Below, in pieces: positions 14,424 to 21,726 of a DNA stretch of 25,127 nucleotides (within the stretch, counting starts at the first letter, position 1; each line of letters begins with the position of its first letter). The stretch is from an uncultured bacterium. GTDB lineage: Bacteria > Auribacterota > Tritonobacteria > UBA1439. Location: the NCBI GenBank assembly GCA_937858775.1, contig CALLYX010000449.1:1-25127 (forward strand), written 5' to 3'. Below the pieces are notes generated by a model. That model worked only from the letters and a program-made list of their open reading frames with translations. It was not told the DNA's origin and did not search any database. The position numbers and the translations under genes are program-made.

Positions 14424-15038
14424 ATGACTTGGTTTGTCATAGCGATAATTGCAGCTGCGATCATTTATATGTGGATAAAGAGAAAACCAAGTCGTTCAGA
14501 CCTCTCAATCCTGCCGGAACGTTTTGTGGTTTTTGATCTGGAAACTACCGGCTTAAACCCAGACACTCACGAAATCATTGAAATCGGAGCAATCCGAGTG
14601 AATCGAGACTCTGGTAACCACGATACATTTCAAGCGTTGATTCGGCCCAGTAAGAAGATTCCAAAAAAAATTACTGAAATCACCGGAATTACCCAGGATA
14701 TGGTAGAGAAAGACGGTGATTTTCTAGAGACAGCTCTCTCCCAATTCATTGAATTCGTAGGTGATCTACCACTCGTGTCCTTCAATGCTGAATTTGATAT
14801 GGCTTTTTTAACAGCCGCAATTAAAAAAGCTAAAGCTGGCAAACAGGTCAACAATCGTGTTTCCTGTGCATTAAAGATGGCACGTCGCGCTTGGCCTGGG
14901 CGGAAGAGTTATCGCCTCACTGATCTGGCCAAAGATGGAGGCTTATCTGCTGAGGGAACCCATCGAGCACTTGGTGACTGCAAACGCGCGATGATTGTTT
15001 ATATAGCGGCGGCAACCAGACTTAGAAGTCAGAGCTGA
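14424..15038 (+). CDS. Membrane-anchored DEDDh 3'-5' exonuclease (cassette 1)
   Basis: 204 residues. An N-terminal membrane helix (residues 2-18, TWFVIAIIAAAIIYMW) and basic anchor (IKRKPSR) precede a DnaQ/epsilon-like exonuclease domain. The catalytic set is complete: D38 and E40 (VFDLETTGL), D125 (FNAEFDMAFL), H180 and D185 (THRALGDC). DEDDh enzymes degrade DNA or RNA from the 3' end with two metal ions; here the enzyme would be held at the membrane facing the cytoplasm. GAGGAAAG lies before the ATG, 16 bases from the core GTTGGCA. Its own attC follows at 15048. A role against incoming phage or plasmid DNA is inference. Confidence 0.9.
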   Translation: MTWFVIAIIAAAIIYMWIKRKPSRSDLSILPERFVVFDLETTGLNPDTHEIIEIGAIRVNRDSGNHDTFQALIRPSKKIPKKITEITGITQDMVEKDGDFLETALSQFIEFVGDLPLVSFNAEFDMAFLTAAIKKAKAGKQVNNRVSCALKMARRAWPGRKSYRLTDLAKDGGLSAEGTHRALGDCKRAMIVYIAAATRLRSQS

Positions 15039-15047
15039 CCAAATGAA

Positions 15048-15119
15048 TGCTAACAAGGCGCTGAAGCCGACCGCTCAACCGCTACGCTGTTTCACGTCGG
15101 CTTAGTTTTGACGTTAGAT
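15048..15119 (+). other. attC site 1
   Basis: R'' TGCTAAC (15048-15054), arm AAGCCGAC (15064-15071), loop, arm GTCGGCTT (15096-15103, perfect complement), R' GTTAGAT (15113-15119). It is 72 bp long. The arms and unequal spacing are typical of attC. Confidence 0.88.
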
Positions 15120-15138
15120 ATGCAAAGGAGATGAATAA

Positions 15139-16068
15139 ATGGCAGTTCCAGATTACCAGAGTTTGATGTTGCCGCTTCTTCAGTTCGCGGCGAGAAAAGG
15201 GACTGAAATCTCAACCACTGAAGCCTTGGAAACTCTTGCAAAAGAATTGAGCCTTACAGAAGATGATTTAAAGGAAATGCTCCCTAGCAGGATACAATCC
15301 ACCTTCGCCAACCGTGTTGGATGGGCTTCGACCTACATGAAAAAAGCCGGGTTACTTGAAGCAACTCGAAGGGGGTTTTATCAGATTACCGACCGAGGAA
15401 GGGAGCTCCTCGGGAAACAGCCCAAGACAATAAATGTAAAACTTCTCAAGCAATATCCAGAATTTCTTGAATTTAAGCAATTCAAGGGTACAAGAAATGA
15501 GGATAAAGTCATCGAATCAAAAAGGATTTCAGAAGTATCAACTGCGACCCCATCAGAAGCATTGGAGTCGGCATATGAAAATTTGCGTGATGAGTTGGCT
15601 GGTGAATTGCTCGGTAAACTAAAGAAAACCTCACCATCCTTTTTTGAGCGTGTCGTGGTTGAGCTTCTGGTAAAAATGGGTTACGGGGGCTCTCGTACTG
15701 ATGCAGGGAAAGCTATCGGCAGGAGCGGCGACGGCGGAATAGATGGAATCATAAAAGAGGACAAGCTTGGTCTTGATGTTGTGTACATTCAGGCAAAGCG
15801 CTGGGATAACAATCCGGTTGGCCGTCCTGATGTCATGCAATTTGCAGGTGCGCTCCAAGCTCAAAGAGCAAATAAAGGCATCTTTATTACCACATCCAGA
15901 TTCACTTATGATGCGCGCAGTTACGTTTCTCAAATCGGTAGTAAGATAGTTTTAATTGACGGAGCACAACTGACAAGCTTGATGATCGAGCATGATGTTG
16001 GTGTGTCCACGATTTCATTATATCCGGTCAAAAAGGTTGATAGTGATTATTTTGAAGAGAGCATCTAA
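15139..16068 (+). CDS. mrr: Mrr-type type IV restriction endonuclease (cassette 2)
   Basis: 309 residues, as usual for Mrr. The N-terminal winged-helix domain, about residues 5-92 (MAVPDYQSLMLPLLQFAARKG, then RVGWASTYMKKAGLLEATRRG..ITDRGRELL), recognises DNA. The C-terminal PD-(D/E)xK nuclease domain, about 165-300, shows FFERVVVELLVKMGYGG, the acidic D202 in GDGGIDGII, and Q218-A-K220 in VVYIQAKRW. Mrr enzymes cut methylated DNA and protect against foreign modified DNA. AAAGGAG lies 8 bases before the ATG; the core GTTAGAT is at 15113. It is flanked by two good attC sites and its cassette cores are exactly complementary, so this is an intact cassette. Confidence 0.95.
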   Translation: MAVPDYQSLMLPLLQFAARKGTEISTTEALETLAKELSLTEDDLKEMLPSRIQSTFANRVGWASTYMKKAGLLEATRRGFYQITDRGRELLGKQPKTINVKLLKQYPEFLEFKQFKGTRNEDKVIESKRISEVSTATPSEALESAYENLRDELAGELLGKLKKTSPSFFERVVVELLVKMGYGGSRTDAGKAIGRSGDGGIDGIIKEDKLGLDVVYIQAKRWDNNPVGRPDVMQFAGALQAQRANKGIFITTSRFTYDARSYVSQIGSKIVLIDGAQLTSLMIEHDVGVSTISLYPVKKVDSDYFEESI

Positions 16069-16137
16069 CAACCGCAGCAACTCGAACTGGCAATTCCGCT
16101 GCGCACCATTGCCTGCTGGTTATGCGGAGCGTTAGGC
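16063..16137 (+). other. attC site 2
   Basis: R'' ATCTAAC (overlapping the mrr stop), CCGCA / TGCGG outer arms, GGCAAT / ATTGCC inner arms, R' GTTAGGC (16131-16137). 75 bp. ATCTAAC is the exact complement of the core at the start of the same cassette (15113). Confidence 0.9.
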
Positions 16138-16156
16138 CTCAAAAGGAAGTTCTCAG

Positions 16157-17104
16157 ATGAAAGAACACATGCGCATTCTTGAACTTGCTTCCCGAGATGC
16201 ACTCCCTGATCCGATTGATGAAGATTCAGATATTCCGGTTTCTATTGTACGGGAACTTGTCCAAGCTGGTTACCTAACTGCCATTGACGCCAGTTCTTTT
16301 GATGGCATCGTTTATCTGGATATGCACATCACAATTCCCGGACGTGAGTACTTACTGAGATTGCAACAACGTGAGGCAGACGCACCGGAAAAGGAATTGA
16401 TCGCGGATATTGAGCGACTGAGGGGCATGCTAATCTCGGTTTCCACAGGCGGTCCACGCATCGATGACATTAATGAATCATACCACGAACTCTATACGAA
16501 GATTGATGCTCAACTAATCAACCGGGGCATCACTAATAACATCCCTTTCCCGGATTTATGGGATTGGTATGGAAGATGGCGAAGCGGTGATCTCCCTTCG
16601 TATCAATCACGTCGCCAATTTATCTCAGAGATTATCAACCCACTAACTGCCCAGGTTCGACAGCACGCAGCAGGGAGGCCCGTAGTTCAAGTAGAACCAA
16701 CGGGGTGGCAAAGAGTGGACAGGGCTATTGGAGAAGTCCGTCGTAGCCTTGCAAAAGCTATTGATGAAGAACAATTCCAAGCCGTTGGGCTCTTATGTAG
16801 AGAAGTACTGATTTCTCTGGCTCAAGCAGTCCATGATCCTGCAAAGCATCCGTCTCTGGACGAGACGATTCCTAGTGAAACTGATGCTAAGAGAATGTTC
16901 GACGCATACATTACAGCCACGATTCCTGGATCAGCTCACTGTGTCGCAAGGCGCCATGCGCGTGCAGCATATGATCTTGCTGTTGAGTTACAACATCGGC
17001 GCACGGCCAAATTTCGAGATGCAGCATTATGCGTTGAAGCAACAAGTTCTGTAATCAATGTTATTGCAATTGTTTCTGGTCGTCGCGACCCTGCGAAAAC
17101 ATAG
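16157..17104 (+). CDS. Abi/HEPN-like protein of unknown function (cassette 3)
   Basis: 315 residues. The N-terminal ~75 residues (MRILELASRDALPDPIDED, VSIVRELVQAGYLTAID, IVYLDMHITIPGREYLLRLQQ) look like a winged helix of the DUF2513 kind. The C-terminal half is helical, with GWQRVDRAIGEVRRSLAKAIDEEQFQAVGLLCREVLISLAQAV and a final HARAAYDLAVELQHRRTAKFRDAALCVEATSSVINVIAIVSGRR; the layout recalls C-terminal domains of abortive-infection proteins. I do not recognise a named family. No catalytic HEPN RxxxxH is clear, although RRHARAAYDL and LQHRRTAK are candidates. A phage-defence role is inference from neighbours. AAGGAAG precedes the ATG, and the cassette is bounded by attC sites 2 and 3. Confidence 0.7.
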   Translation: MKEHMRILELASRDALPDPIDEDSDIPVSIVRELVQAGYLTAIDASSFDGIVYLDMHITIPGREYLLRLQQREADAPEKELIADIERLRGMLISVSTGGPRIDDINESYHELYTKIDAQLINRGITNNIPFPDLWDWYGRWRSGDLPSYQSRRQFISEIINPLTAQVRQHAAGRPVVQVEPTGWQRVDRAIGEVRRSLAKAIDEEQFQAVGLLCREVLISLAQAVHDPAKHPSLDETIPSETDAKRMFDAYITATIPGSAHCVARRHARAAYDLAVELQHRRTAKFRDAALCVEATSSVINVIAIVSGRRDPAKT

Positions 17105-17111
17105 AATAATG

Positions 17112-17172
17112 GCCCAACAACCCACTCAAGCCGAGCGCCGCCTCGCGGTTCCTGCTTAGCTTTTCGTTCGCA
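17112..17172 (+). other. attC site 3
   Basis: R'' GCCCAAC (17112-17118), AAGC / GCTT arms with a GC-rich centre, R' GTTCGCA (17166-17172). 61 bp. The R' departs from the GTTRRRY consensus but is matched exactly by TGCGAAC at the end of the cassette it opens. Confidence 0.75.
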
Positions 17173-17186
17173 GAGAGGACAGCTGT

Positions 17187-17855
17187 ATGGCAGATAAACA
17201 AATCGCGACCTTTGAGGATTTCCACCGCGCGGTAGAAGCCTACTCCGGGAAAACGGTAATCTTTCGTGGCGTCCGCTCCACGGAGCACAAGTTGGTCCCG
17301 AAGATCGGGCGCTACAAGAAGTTCAAAAAGTCACGCGACACCGTTCGCGAAGAACGCTACATGCTTCGCCTGTTCAAAGAGCAGGCCGTCAGCTATATGG
17401 CCACCATACCGGACAACAACTGGGAGTGGCTCGCCATCATGCAACACCACGGCATGCCAACGCGGTTACTCGACTGGACCCGCAATCCTCTCGTCGCGGC
17501 GTACTTCGCAGTGCGGAAGGAGCATGATGGCGACAGTTGTGTTTACGCCTTCAAGAGTAACCAGTACATTAACATTGAAAAGAACCCAGACCCATTTGAC
17601 CGAGGCAAACTCGGCAAATTTATCCCTCGACACGTTACGCGCCGAATCACCGCACAAACAAGTCTGTTCACGATCCATCCTGAACCTACAGTCCCATTTG
17701 AGTCCACACGAGTTGACCGACTCTTGATCCCGGCCGACTTCCGCAAGGACTTGAAGCGCACTCTCTACAAGTACGGAATACACGAGGCAATCCTGTTCCC
17801 AGACATGGATGGATTGTGCCGGCATATCGAGTGGCTGAGAACGGACATATACTGA
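17187..17855 (+). CDS. FRG-domain protein (cassette 4)
   Basis: 222 residues, nearly all FRG domain. The name-giving F-R-G is in KTVIFRGVRSTEHKLVPKIGR, and the conserved centre is EWLAIMQHHGMPTRLLDWTRNPLVAAYFAV (the QHxGxPTRLLDWT motif). FRG proteins are widespread in phage-defence islands and mobile elements; their biochemical activity is not established. GAGAGG is suitably placed before the ATG. The cassette runs from core GTTCGCA (17166) to TGCGAAC (17867). Confidence 0.92.
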   Translation: MADKQIATFEDFHRAVEAYSGKTVIFRGVRSTEHKLVPKIGRYKKFKKSRDTVREERYMLRLFKEQAVSYMATIPDNNWEWLAIMQHHGMPTRLLDWTRNPLVAAYFAVRKEHDGDSCVYAFKSNQYINIEKNPDPFDRGKLGKFIPRHVTRRITAQTSLFTIHPEPTVPFESTRVDRLLIPADFRKDLKRTLYKYGIHEAILFPDMDGLCRHIEWLRTDIY

Positions 17856-17866
17856 CTGCGAACAAC

Positions 17867-17913
17867 ACGCCGAATGGTACGGCGTACCGCCGCCACTGAG
17901 CAAAACGTTAAAC
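17867..17913 (+). other. attC site 4 (short)
   Basis: R'' TGCGAAC (17867-17873), a compact hairpin with CGCCG / CGGCG and GGTAC / GTACC pairing, R' GTTAAAC (17907-17913). Only 47 bp, near the lower limit for attC. Confidence 0.75.
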
Positions 17914-17929
17914 AAAGGAATACAGTGTC

Positions 17930-18649
17930 ATGAGCCAGAACACATTGTACATTGCGGAGCCAATATTCTCGGAGAAGCTTCAGAAGTTTGATAGTGAGTC
18001 GGCCTTCCCTCCCATTAAGAAAATCGGTATTACGACTGATCATCCTGAACGTAGAGAGAAAGAGCTGTTGGGGACAACTAGTCCGGTAAAAATATCGATC
18101 GTAAAGGCATGGACAGATATAGATGCACGTAAGGTCGAGTCCATGTTGCATACAATTCTCGACAATACCAGGCTTGACGGTGAGTTCTTCTGGGATGGCA
18201 ACGAAACACTAATTGAGGCTGTTACGGATTTCATTAAAGCTTACCATCCTGAGGCCAAAGAGATTGCCATCTCTAATGACCCAGATGTATCAGCAGCAAC
18301 AGAAGTTGTGCAAAGGAAGAATGCTCAACGAATATATACCGAAGTAATCCCAGTGCTCGATAGTTTGTCAATAAAGTACAACATTACCAAAAATGGGAAA
18401 TCAGTGAGATTTCAACTTGGTCAGTACAATCTTGCCATTAGCGGAAGAACTGGTGACCGATATACGCTTACAATTTGGTCGAAAACCAGAACAACAGAGC
18501 AGACTTTGTCTGATTTTGAGAATTCACAGGAACTATCAGCTAACAGTTCCGAAGATAGTAATCGGAAAGCAAGAATACCAATGAGTAGGCTCACAGTAAT
18601 TATTGAATCAATTAAAAAATACATCAGCACTAATGTGAAAGGTGCTTAA
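17930..18649 (+). CDS. GIY-YIG/T5orf172-like nuclease-domain protein (cassette 5)
   Basis: 239 residues. The N-terminal ~100 residues have the T5orf172/MUG113 form of the GIY-YIG fold: LYIAEP, KKIGITTDHPERREKELLGTTSP, AWTDIDARKVESMLHTILDNTRLDGEFFW. The KIGIT..R pattern carries the conserved basic residue and the terminal GEFFW carries the conserved Glu. The remaining ~140 residues (from about EVVQRKNAQRIYTEVIPVLD) are an extension I do not recognise. GIY-YIG enzymes are single-strand or double-strand DNA nucleases. AAAGGAA precedes the ATG. The stop lies inside the next attC. Confidence 0.8.
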   Translation: MSQNTLYIAEPIFSEKLQKFDSESAFPPIKKIGITTDHPERREKELLGTTSPVKISIVKAWTDIDARKVESMLHTILDNTRLDGEFFWDGNETLIEAVTDFIKAYHPEAKEIAISNDPDVSAATEVVQRKNAQRIYTEVIPVLDSLSIKYNITKNGKSVRFQLGQYNLAISGRTGDRYTLTIWSKTRTTEQTLSDFENSQELSANSSEDSNRKARIPMSRLTVIIESIKKYISTNVKGA

Positions 18650-18700
18650 CAATGCGATCCACCGGACGGCTTTCAGCCGACGCTGGTCCGCATGTGCGTG
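18644..18700 (+). other. attC site 5, 3' core degraded
   Basis: R'' GCTTAAC (18644-18650), then nested pairs ATGCG / CGCAT, GGAC / GTCC and GGCT-TTC-AGCC. The palindrome is clear, but the expected GTTRRRY at about 18698 reads GTGCCGG. The site may be inactive or mark the array end. Confidence 0.7.
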
Positions 18701-18827
18701 CCGGACATGGCACGTAACTAATGATGTGTAAAATTCACATACCAGGTATTCGCAGGGCGGAAGGAGGAGAAGGCAGGCTCGTTGTCGCGTGACTTCTCCC
18801 TGCCTCGATTGGGCGGAGAAAACCGAT

Positions 18828-19268
18828 ATGAACATACGTTGTATCTGCAACGACTCTGACATTGCCGCTGTCGCGGCAGTTTTTACTATGTTGGTACATG
18901 AACTTGGAGCGTCATATTACGATGCTACACAGAGGAATGCGTGGGCAGCTCGCCTGTCTGGCCTGCGGATTCTTCTGGCAATCGAGAAGAGTGCGATTGT
19001 CGGGTTCATTTGTTACGAGCCCAACGGTCACATCGAGTTTTTTTACACCGCCCCGGGTTTCGAGCGTCAAGGCGTCGCATCTGCTCTATATCGCGAGGTA
19101 GAGAAAGCGCTTCCAGGAGTTTCGCTTTTCACAGAAGCCAGTCTGGCTGCAAAGCCCTTCTTCATGCAGCACGGTTTTACCGTAGTCGAGTGGGTGGATG
19201 TGGTACTTTTGAAGCTTGCAAGGTGTTTGGATACTCAAAATACAGAACTCTTATCAAAGGAGCTTTAG
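18828..19268 (+). CDS. GNAT-family N-acetyltransferase
   Basis: 146 residues from ATG 18828, with GGAGA 8 bases upstream; the longer GTG form from 18789 has no ribosome binding site. GNAT features: N-terminal MNIRCICNDSDIAAVAAVFTMLV, the strand IVGFICYEPNGHIEFFYTAPGFERQGVASALYREVEKAL with the acetyl-CoA-binding QGVASA (motif A), and the closing FFMQHGFTVVE. The substrate is unknown; GNATs acetylate antibiotics, proteins or small amines. It follows the array directly, but no recognisable attC lies behind it, so membership of the array is uncertain. GNATs are common cassette genes. Confidence 0.85.
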   Translation: MNIRCICNDSDIAAVAAVFTMLVHELGASYYDATQRNAWAARLSGLRILLAIEKSAIVGFICYEPNGHIEFFYTAPGFERQGVASALYREVEKALPGVSLFTEASLAAKPFFMQHGFTVVEWVDVVLLKLARCLDTQNTELLSKEL

Positions 19269-19278
19269 GAGCGTAATT

Positions 19279-19995
19279 ATGAAAAAAATAACAATTGTCC
19301 TTGTTTTGTTATTAACGGCGGCTTGCACAACAAACAACAATTTATGCACGGATTTTGAAAACTACAGATTCAATCCATTTCAATTTCCATATCCGGAATA
19401 CTATATGAAAGCAAAAGTTATTGATATTGATAAACTACATTCACCTTCCCATGACGGTCAAACCAAAATAAATTTCTTTGGCCTTTCCGCAGTAATTTCA
19501 AAAGAATGGTTTAGCAATCAAGACATCTCCGCTGATGGCAAAACAATTACTTTTCTAATAGACAATGAAAAAAGTTTCTTTTTATATCAAGATAGCGAGC
19601 AATTAATGGGGTGCGCCCTGCCTGAATCAAGAGAAGCTAATAAAGACTTTTGCTCGGCATTTAATTCTACAAAGGAATATTACGAGAAGCTTTACATGCT
19701 CACGCCTGATGATCTACGCAAAAAAGAATACGCAGCTAAAGGTAATAGCTGGATAGTTCATCAAAAAGGTTCTTGGTTTGCAGCTCCCAGGCAAGTAACA
19801 GCTATTTATAAATACGAAGGTAATGATTTCGTAGCATATCGGCGAGATTTTAAAACAGACAAATCGGGAGACAAAACAGTGACTTCAGAAGTGGTAATAT
19901 TTCATAAAATAAATGCACCGAATGCCATTGTCATTGGCTCGCTCGTTGAAAAGAACGATGAATTATTCCGTCAGCTACTAACAACGTTAAAATAG
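19279..19995 (+). CDS. Putative lipoprotein of unknown function
   Basis: 238 residues beginning with a lipoprotein signal: MKKITIVLVLLLTAAC, a lipobox L-T-A-A-C with Cys at residue 16. The mature protein (about 222 residues) has no membrane helix and is rich in aromatic and charged residues; I do not recognise a domain. It would be anchored to the inner or outer membrane on the periplasmic side. AT-rich codon use differs from both the GNAT gene and rlmN, a sign of separate origin. TAGGAG is just upstream of the ATG. The left end of an IS21 element lies 55 bases after the stop. Confidence 0.7.
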   Translation: MKKITIVLVLLLTAACTTNNNLCTDFENYRFNPFQFPYPEYYMKAKVIDIDKLHSPSHDGQTKINFFGLSAVISKEWFSNQDISADGKTITFLIDNEKSFFLYQDSEQLMGCALPESREANKDFCSAFNSTKEYYEKLYMLTPDDLRKKEYAAKGNSWIVHQKGSWFAAPRQVTAIYKYEGNDFVAYRRDFKTDKSGDKTVTSEVVIFHKINAPNAIVIGSLVEKNDELFRQLLTTLK

Positions 19996-20048
19996 ATGAT
20001 AATATTATAACAAAAACGTTAATGGCGATCGACACCCCCAGGTATTTG

Positions 20049-20123
20049 TTGCAAGCAAAAAATGGAGAAAGTTGCAAAACAAAAATCCATAAAGTTGCAA
20101 TTGGAAAATCCATAAAGTTGCAA
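20049..20123 (+). repeat. IS21 left-end iterated repeats
   Basis: Four TTGCAA units at exact 23-bp steps, three inside AAAGTTGCAA preceded by TCCAT or TGGAG. They are presumed IstA binding sites and the inverted counterpart of 22709-22783. Confidence 0.85.
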
Positions 20124-20196
20124 ACCCTGTTGCATGCATAAAGCGTCCCATCATAGGCCCTTGTATCTGAATAAATGGTACGAGGAGGAGAGGAGT

Positions 20197-21726
20197 ATGC
20201 TTACGATGGATAAGATACAAGAGGTTAGATTTCGGTTTTTTTTCAAAGGTGAAAAGATTTCGCAGATTTCATCTGATATGGATTTGGACTGGAAGACGGT
20301 GCGGAAATACGTTGACAAAGCTGACTTTAACGATCGTTTGGTTAAGCCTGCCATAGAAAGGCATTTTTTCCCCAAGCTGGATCCTTTCAAAGCGACCATT
20401 GACCAATGGCTTGAATGTGACAAGAATGCTCCCCGGAAGCAGCGCCATACTGCCCAGAGGGTATTCAATCGTCTCAAAGAGGAATTCTCGGAGTTTAGCG
20501 TATCTTACCGGACGGTTGCCTCGTATTATGCTTTTAAGCGTAGAGAGGTTTTCAGCGGAGCTAAGAAGGGTTTTTTGCCACTGGAACATCGTCCTGGAGA
20601 AGCGCAGGTGGATTTTGGGGCGGCGGATTTTTATGAAAACGGCAGGAGGATTTCCGGCAAATACCTTGAGGTTTCGTTTCCATACAGCAACAAGGGCTAC
20701 CTGCAGTTGTTTTATGGTGAGAACATGGAATGTCTCCTGGAGGGCCTCGATTCTATCTTTCGGCACATTGGCGGCGTTCCCGATGAGTTATGGTTCGACA
20801 ATACCAAGACCATTGTCACGAAGGTGATTCGGGGAGGCAAGCGCCGGACGACGGAACGCTTTGAGCGCTTTGCACAACATTATCGAATACACGCGGTGTT
20901 CATGAATCCGGGCGAGGGACACGAGAAAGGCAATGTCGAAAACAAGGTTGGCTACCACCGACGCAATTTTCTGGTTCCGATCCCGCAGTTTCAATCGCTT
21001 GCTGATTTCAATCAAAAGCTTCTTTATTTGTGCAATCGTGATGCCGAGAGGGAGCATTACCGTCATAACGAGACGATCCAGGATCGTTTTGTGAAAGATT
21101 TGAAACACTGCCATAAGCTGCCGGAAATCTTCTTTGATCTGAGCGGCTCAAGAAGTGTGACGACCAACAACTGGGGAAAGTTTACCCTGCACAATGGGAT
21201 GCACGAATATTCGGTGTCGCCAAAATACGCCAATACGGGAGTGCATCTGAAGATGACCTCATCTTTTATCATTGTCCTGGATGAAAACCTGCGCGAGATT
21301 GTCAGACATCGCCGCCTTTACGGGGATACCAAGCAGCAGAGCATGGACTGGTTTCCTTATTTGAGGCAGCTTTCCATCCGTCCGCGGGCCTTGAAGTATT
21401 CCGGCATCTATGAGCTGATGCCGCCGGATATGAAACAGTTCATCGGAGGATTATCAAATGCAGAAACAGGCAAGGTGCTCAAGGTTCTGGCGGAGCTGAC
21501 GGACAGGACGGGTTTTGACAGCGCCCTTTACACGGTCAGGGAAGCGCTGGGTTATGGTGCCGCCGACGCGGAGAGTCTCAGAAATCTCTACCGGCGGATT
21601 TATGCCGATGTTCCGGAACTGCCGCCGATGTCTATTGACGCCCAAATACCTGAAGTCGGTCAGATGCAAAGCAATCTTGGCGATTACGATGCCTGCCTCA
21701 TGAAGGGAGGTGTCGCAAATGCTTGA
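20197..21726 (+). CDS. istA: IS21-family transposase IstA
   Basis: 510 residues from ATG 20197, behind a GAGGAGAGGAG ribosome binding site. An N-terminal helix-turn-helix (GEKISQISSDMDLDWKTVRKYVD) binds the terminal repeats. The DDE integrase core is D139 (EAQVDFG), D201 (LWFDNTKT) and E248 (KGNVENKVGYHRRNF). It performs strand cleavage and transfer as an assembly with IstB. Length is normal and there is no frameshift, so the protein is probably active. Its 3' end overlaps istB by 8 bases. Confidence 0.97.
   Translation: MLTMDKIQEVRFRFFFKGEKISQISSDMDLDWKTVRKYVDKADFNDRLVKPAIERHFFPKLDPFKATIDQWLECDKNAPRKQRHTAQRVFNRLKEEFSEFSVSYRTVASYYAFKRREVFSGAKKGFLPLEHRPGEAQVDFGAADFYENGRRISGKYLEVSFPYSNKGYLQLFYGENMECLLEGLDSIFRHIGGVPDELWFDNTKTIVTKVIRGGKRRTTERFERFAQHYRIHAVFMNPGEGHEKGNVENKVGYHRRNFLVPIPQFQSLADFNQKLLYLCNRDAEREHYRHNETIQDRFVKDLKHCHKLPEIFFDLSGSRSVTTNNWGKFTLHNGMHEYSVSPKYANTGVHLKMTSSFIIVLDENLREIVRHRRLYGDTKQQSMDWFPYLRQLSIRPRALKYSGIYELMPPDMKQFIGGLSNAETGKVLKVLAELTDRTGFDSALYTVREALGYGAADAESLRNLYRRIYADVPELPPMSIDAQIPEVGQMQSNLGDYDACLMKGGVANA

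Larger units (their letters stand above)
14402..18700 (+). mobile_element. Integron cassette array without integrase (CALIN), five cassettes
   Basis: Five co-oriented single-gene units are each bounded by a GTT-type core (14402, 15113, 16131, 17166, 17907) and end in an imperfect palindrome with a complementary -AAC core (15048, 16063, 17112, 17867, 18644). Core pairs match across each cassette: GTTAGAT/ATCTAAC and GTTCGCA/TGCGAAC exactly; GTTGGCA/TGCTAAC, GTTAGGC/GCCCAAC and GTTAAAC/GCTTAAC with one change each. Start codons lie 11-19 bases after the core, behind a good ribosome binding site. No intI gene or attI is visible, so this is a CALIN or the distal part of a chromosomal integron. 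Confidence 0.85.

Noticed and set aside
14424..15038. Annotation of the exonuclease as DNA polymerase III epsilon (dnaQ)
   Set aside because: It has a membrane anchor, sits in a cassette and lacks the C-terminal polymerase-binding region of true DnaQ.
18651..20049. GNAT and lipoprotein genes as further integron cassettes
   Set aside because: Plausible by content, but no GTTRRRY core or attC palindrome could be found after either gene.
20022..20142. Short frame MAIDTPRYLLQAKN... running into the IS left end
   Set aside because: No ribosome binding site, most of it is IS terminal repeat, and no family is recognised; at best a disrupted gene start.
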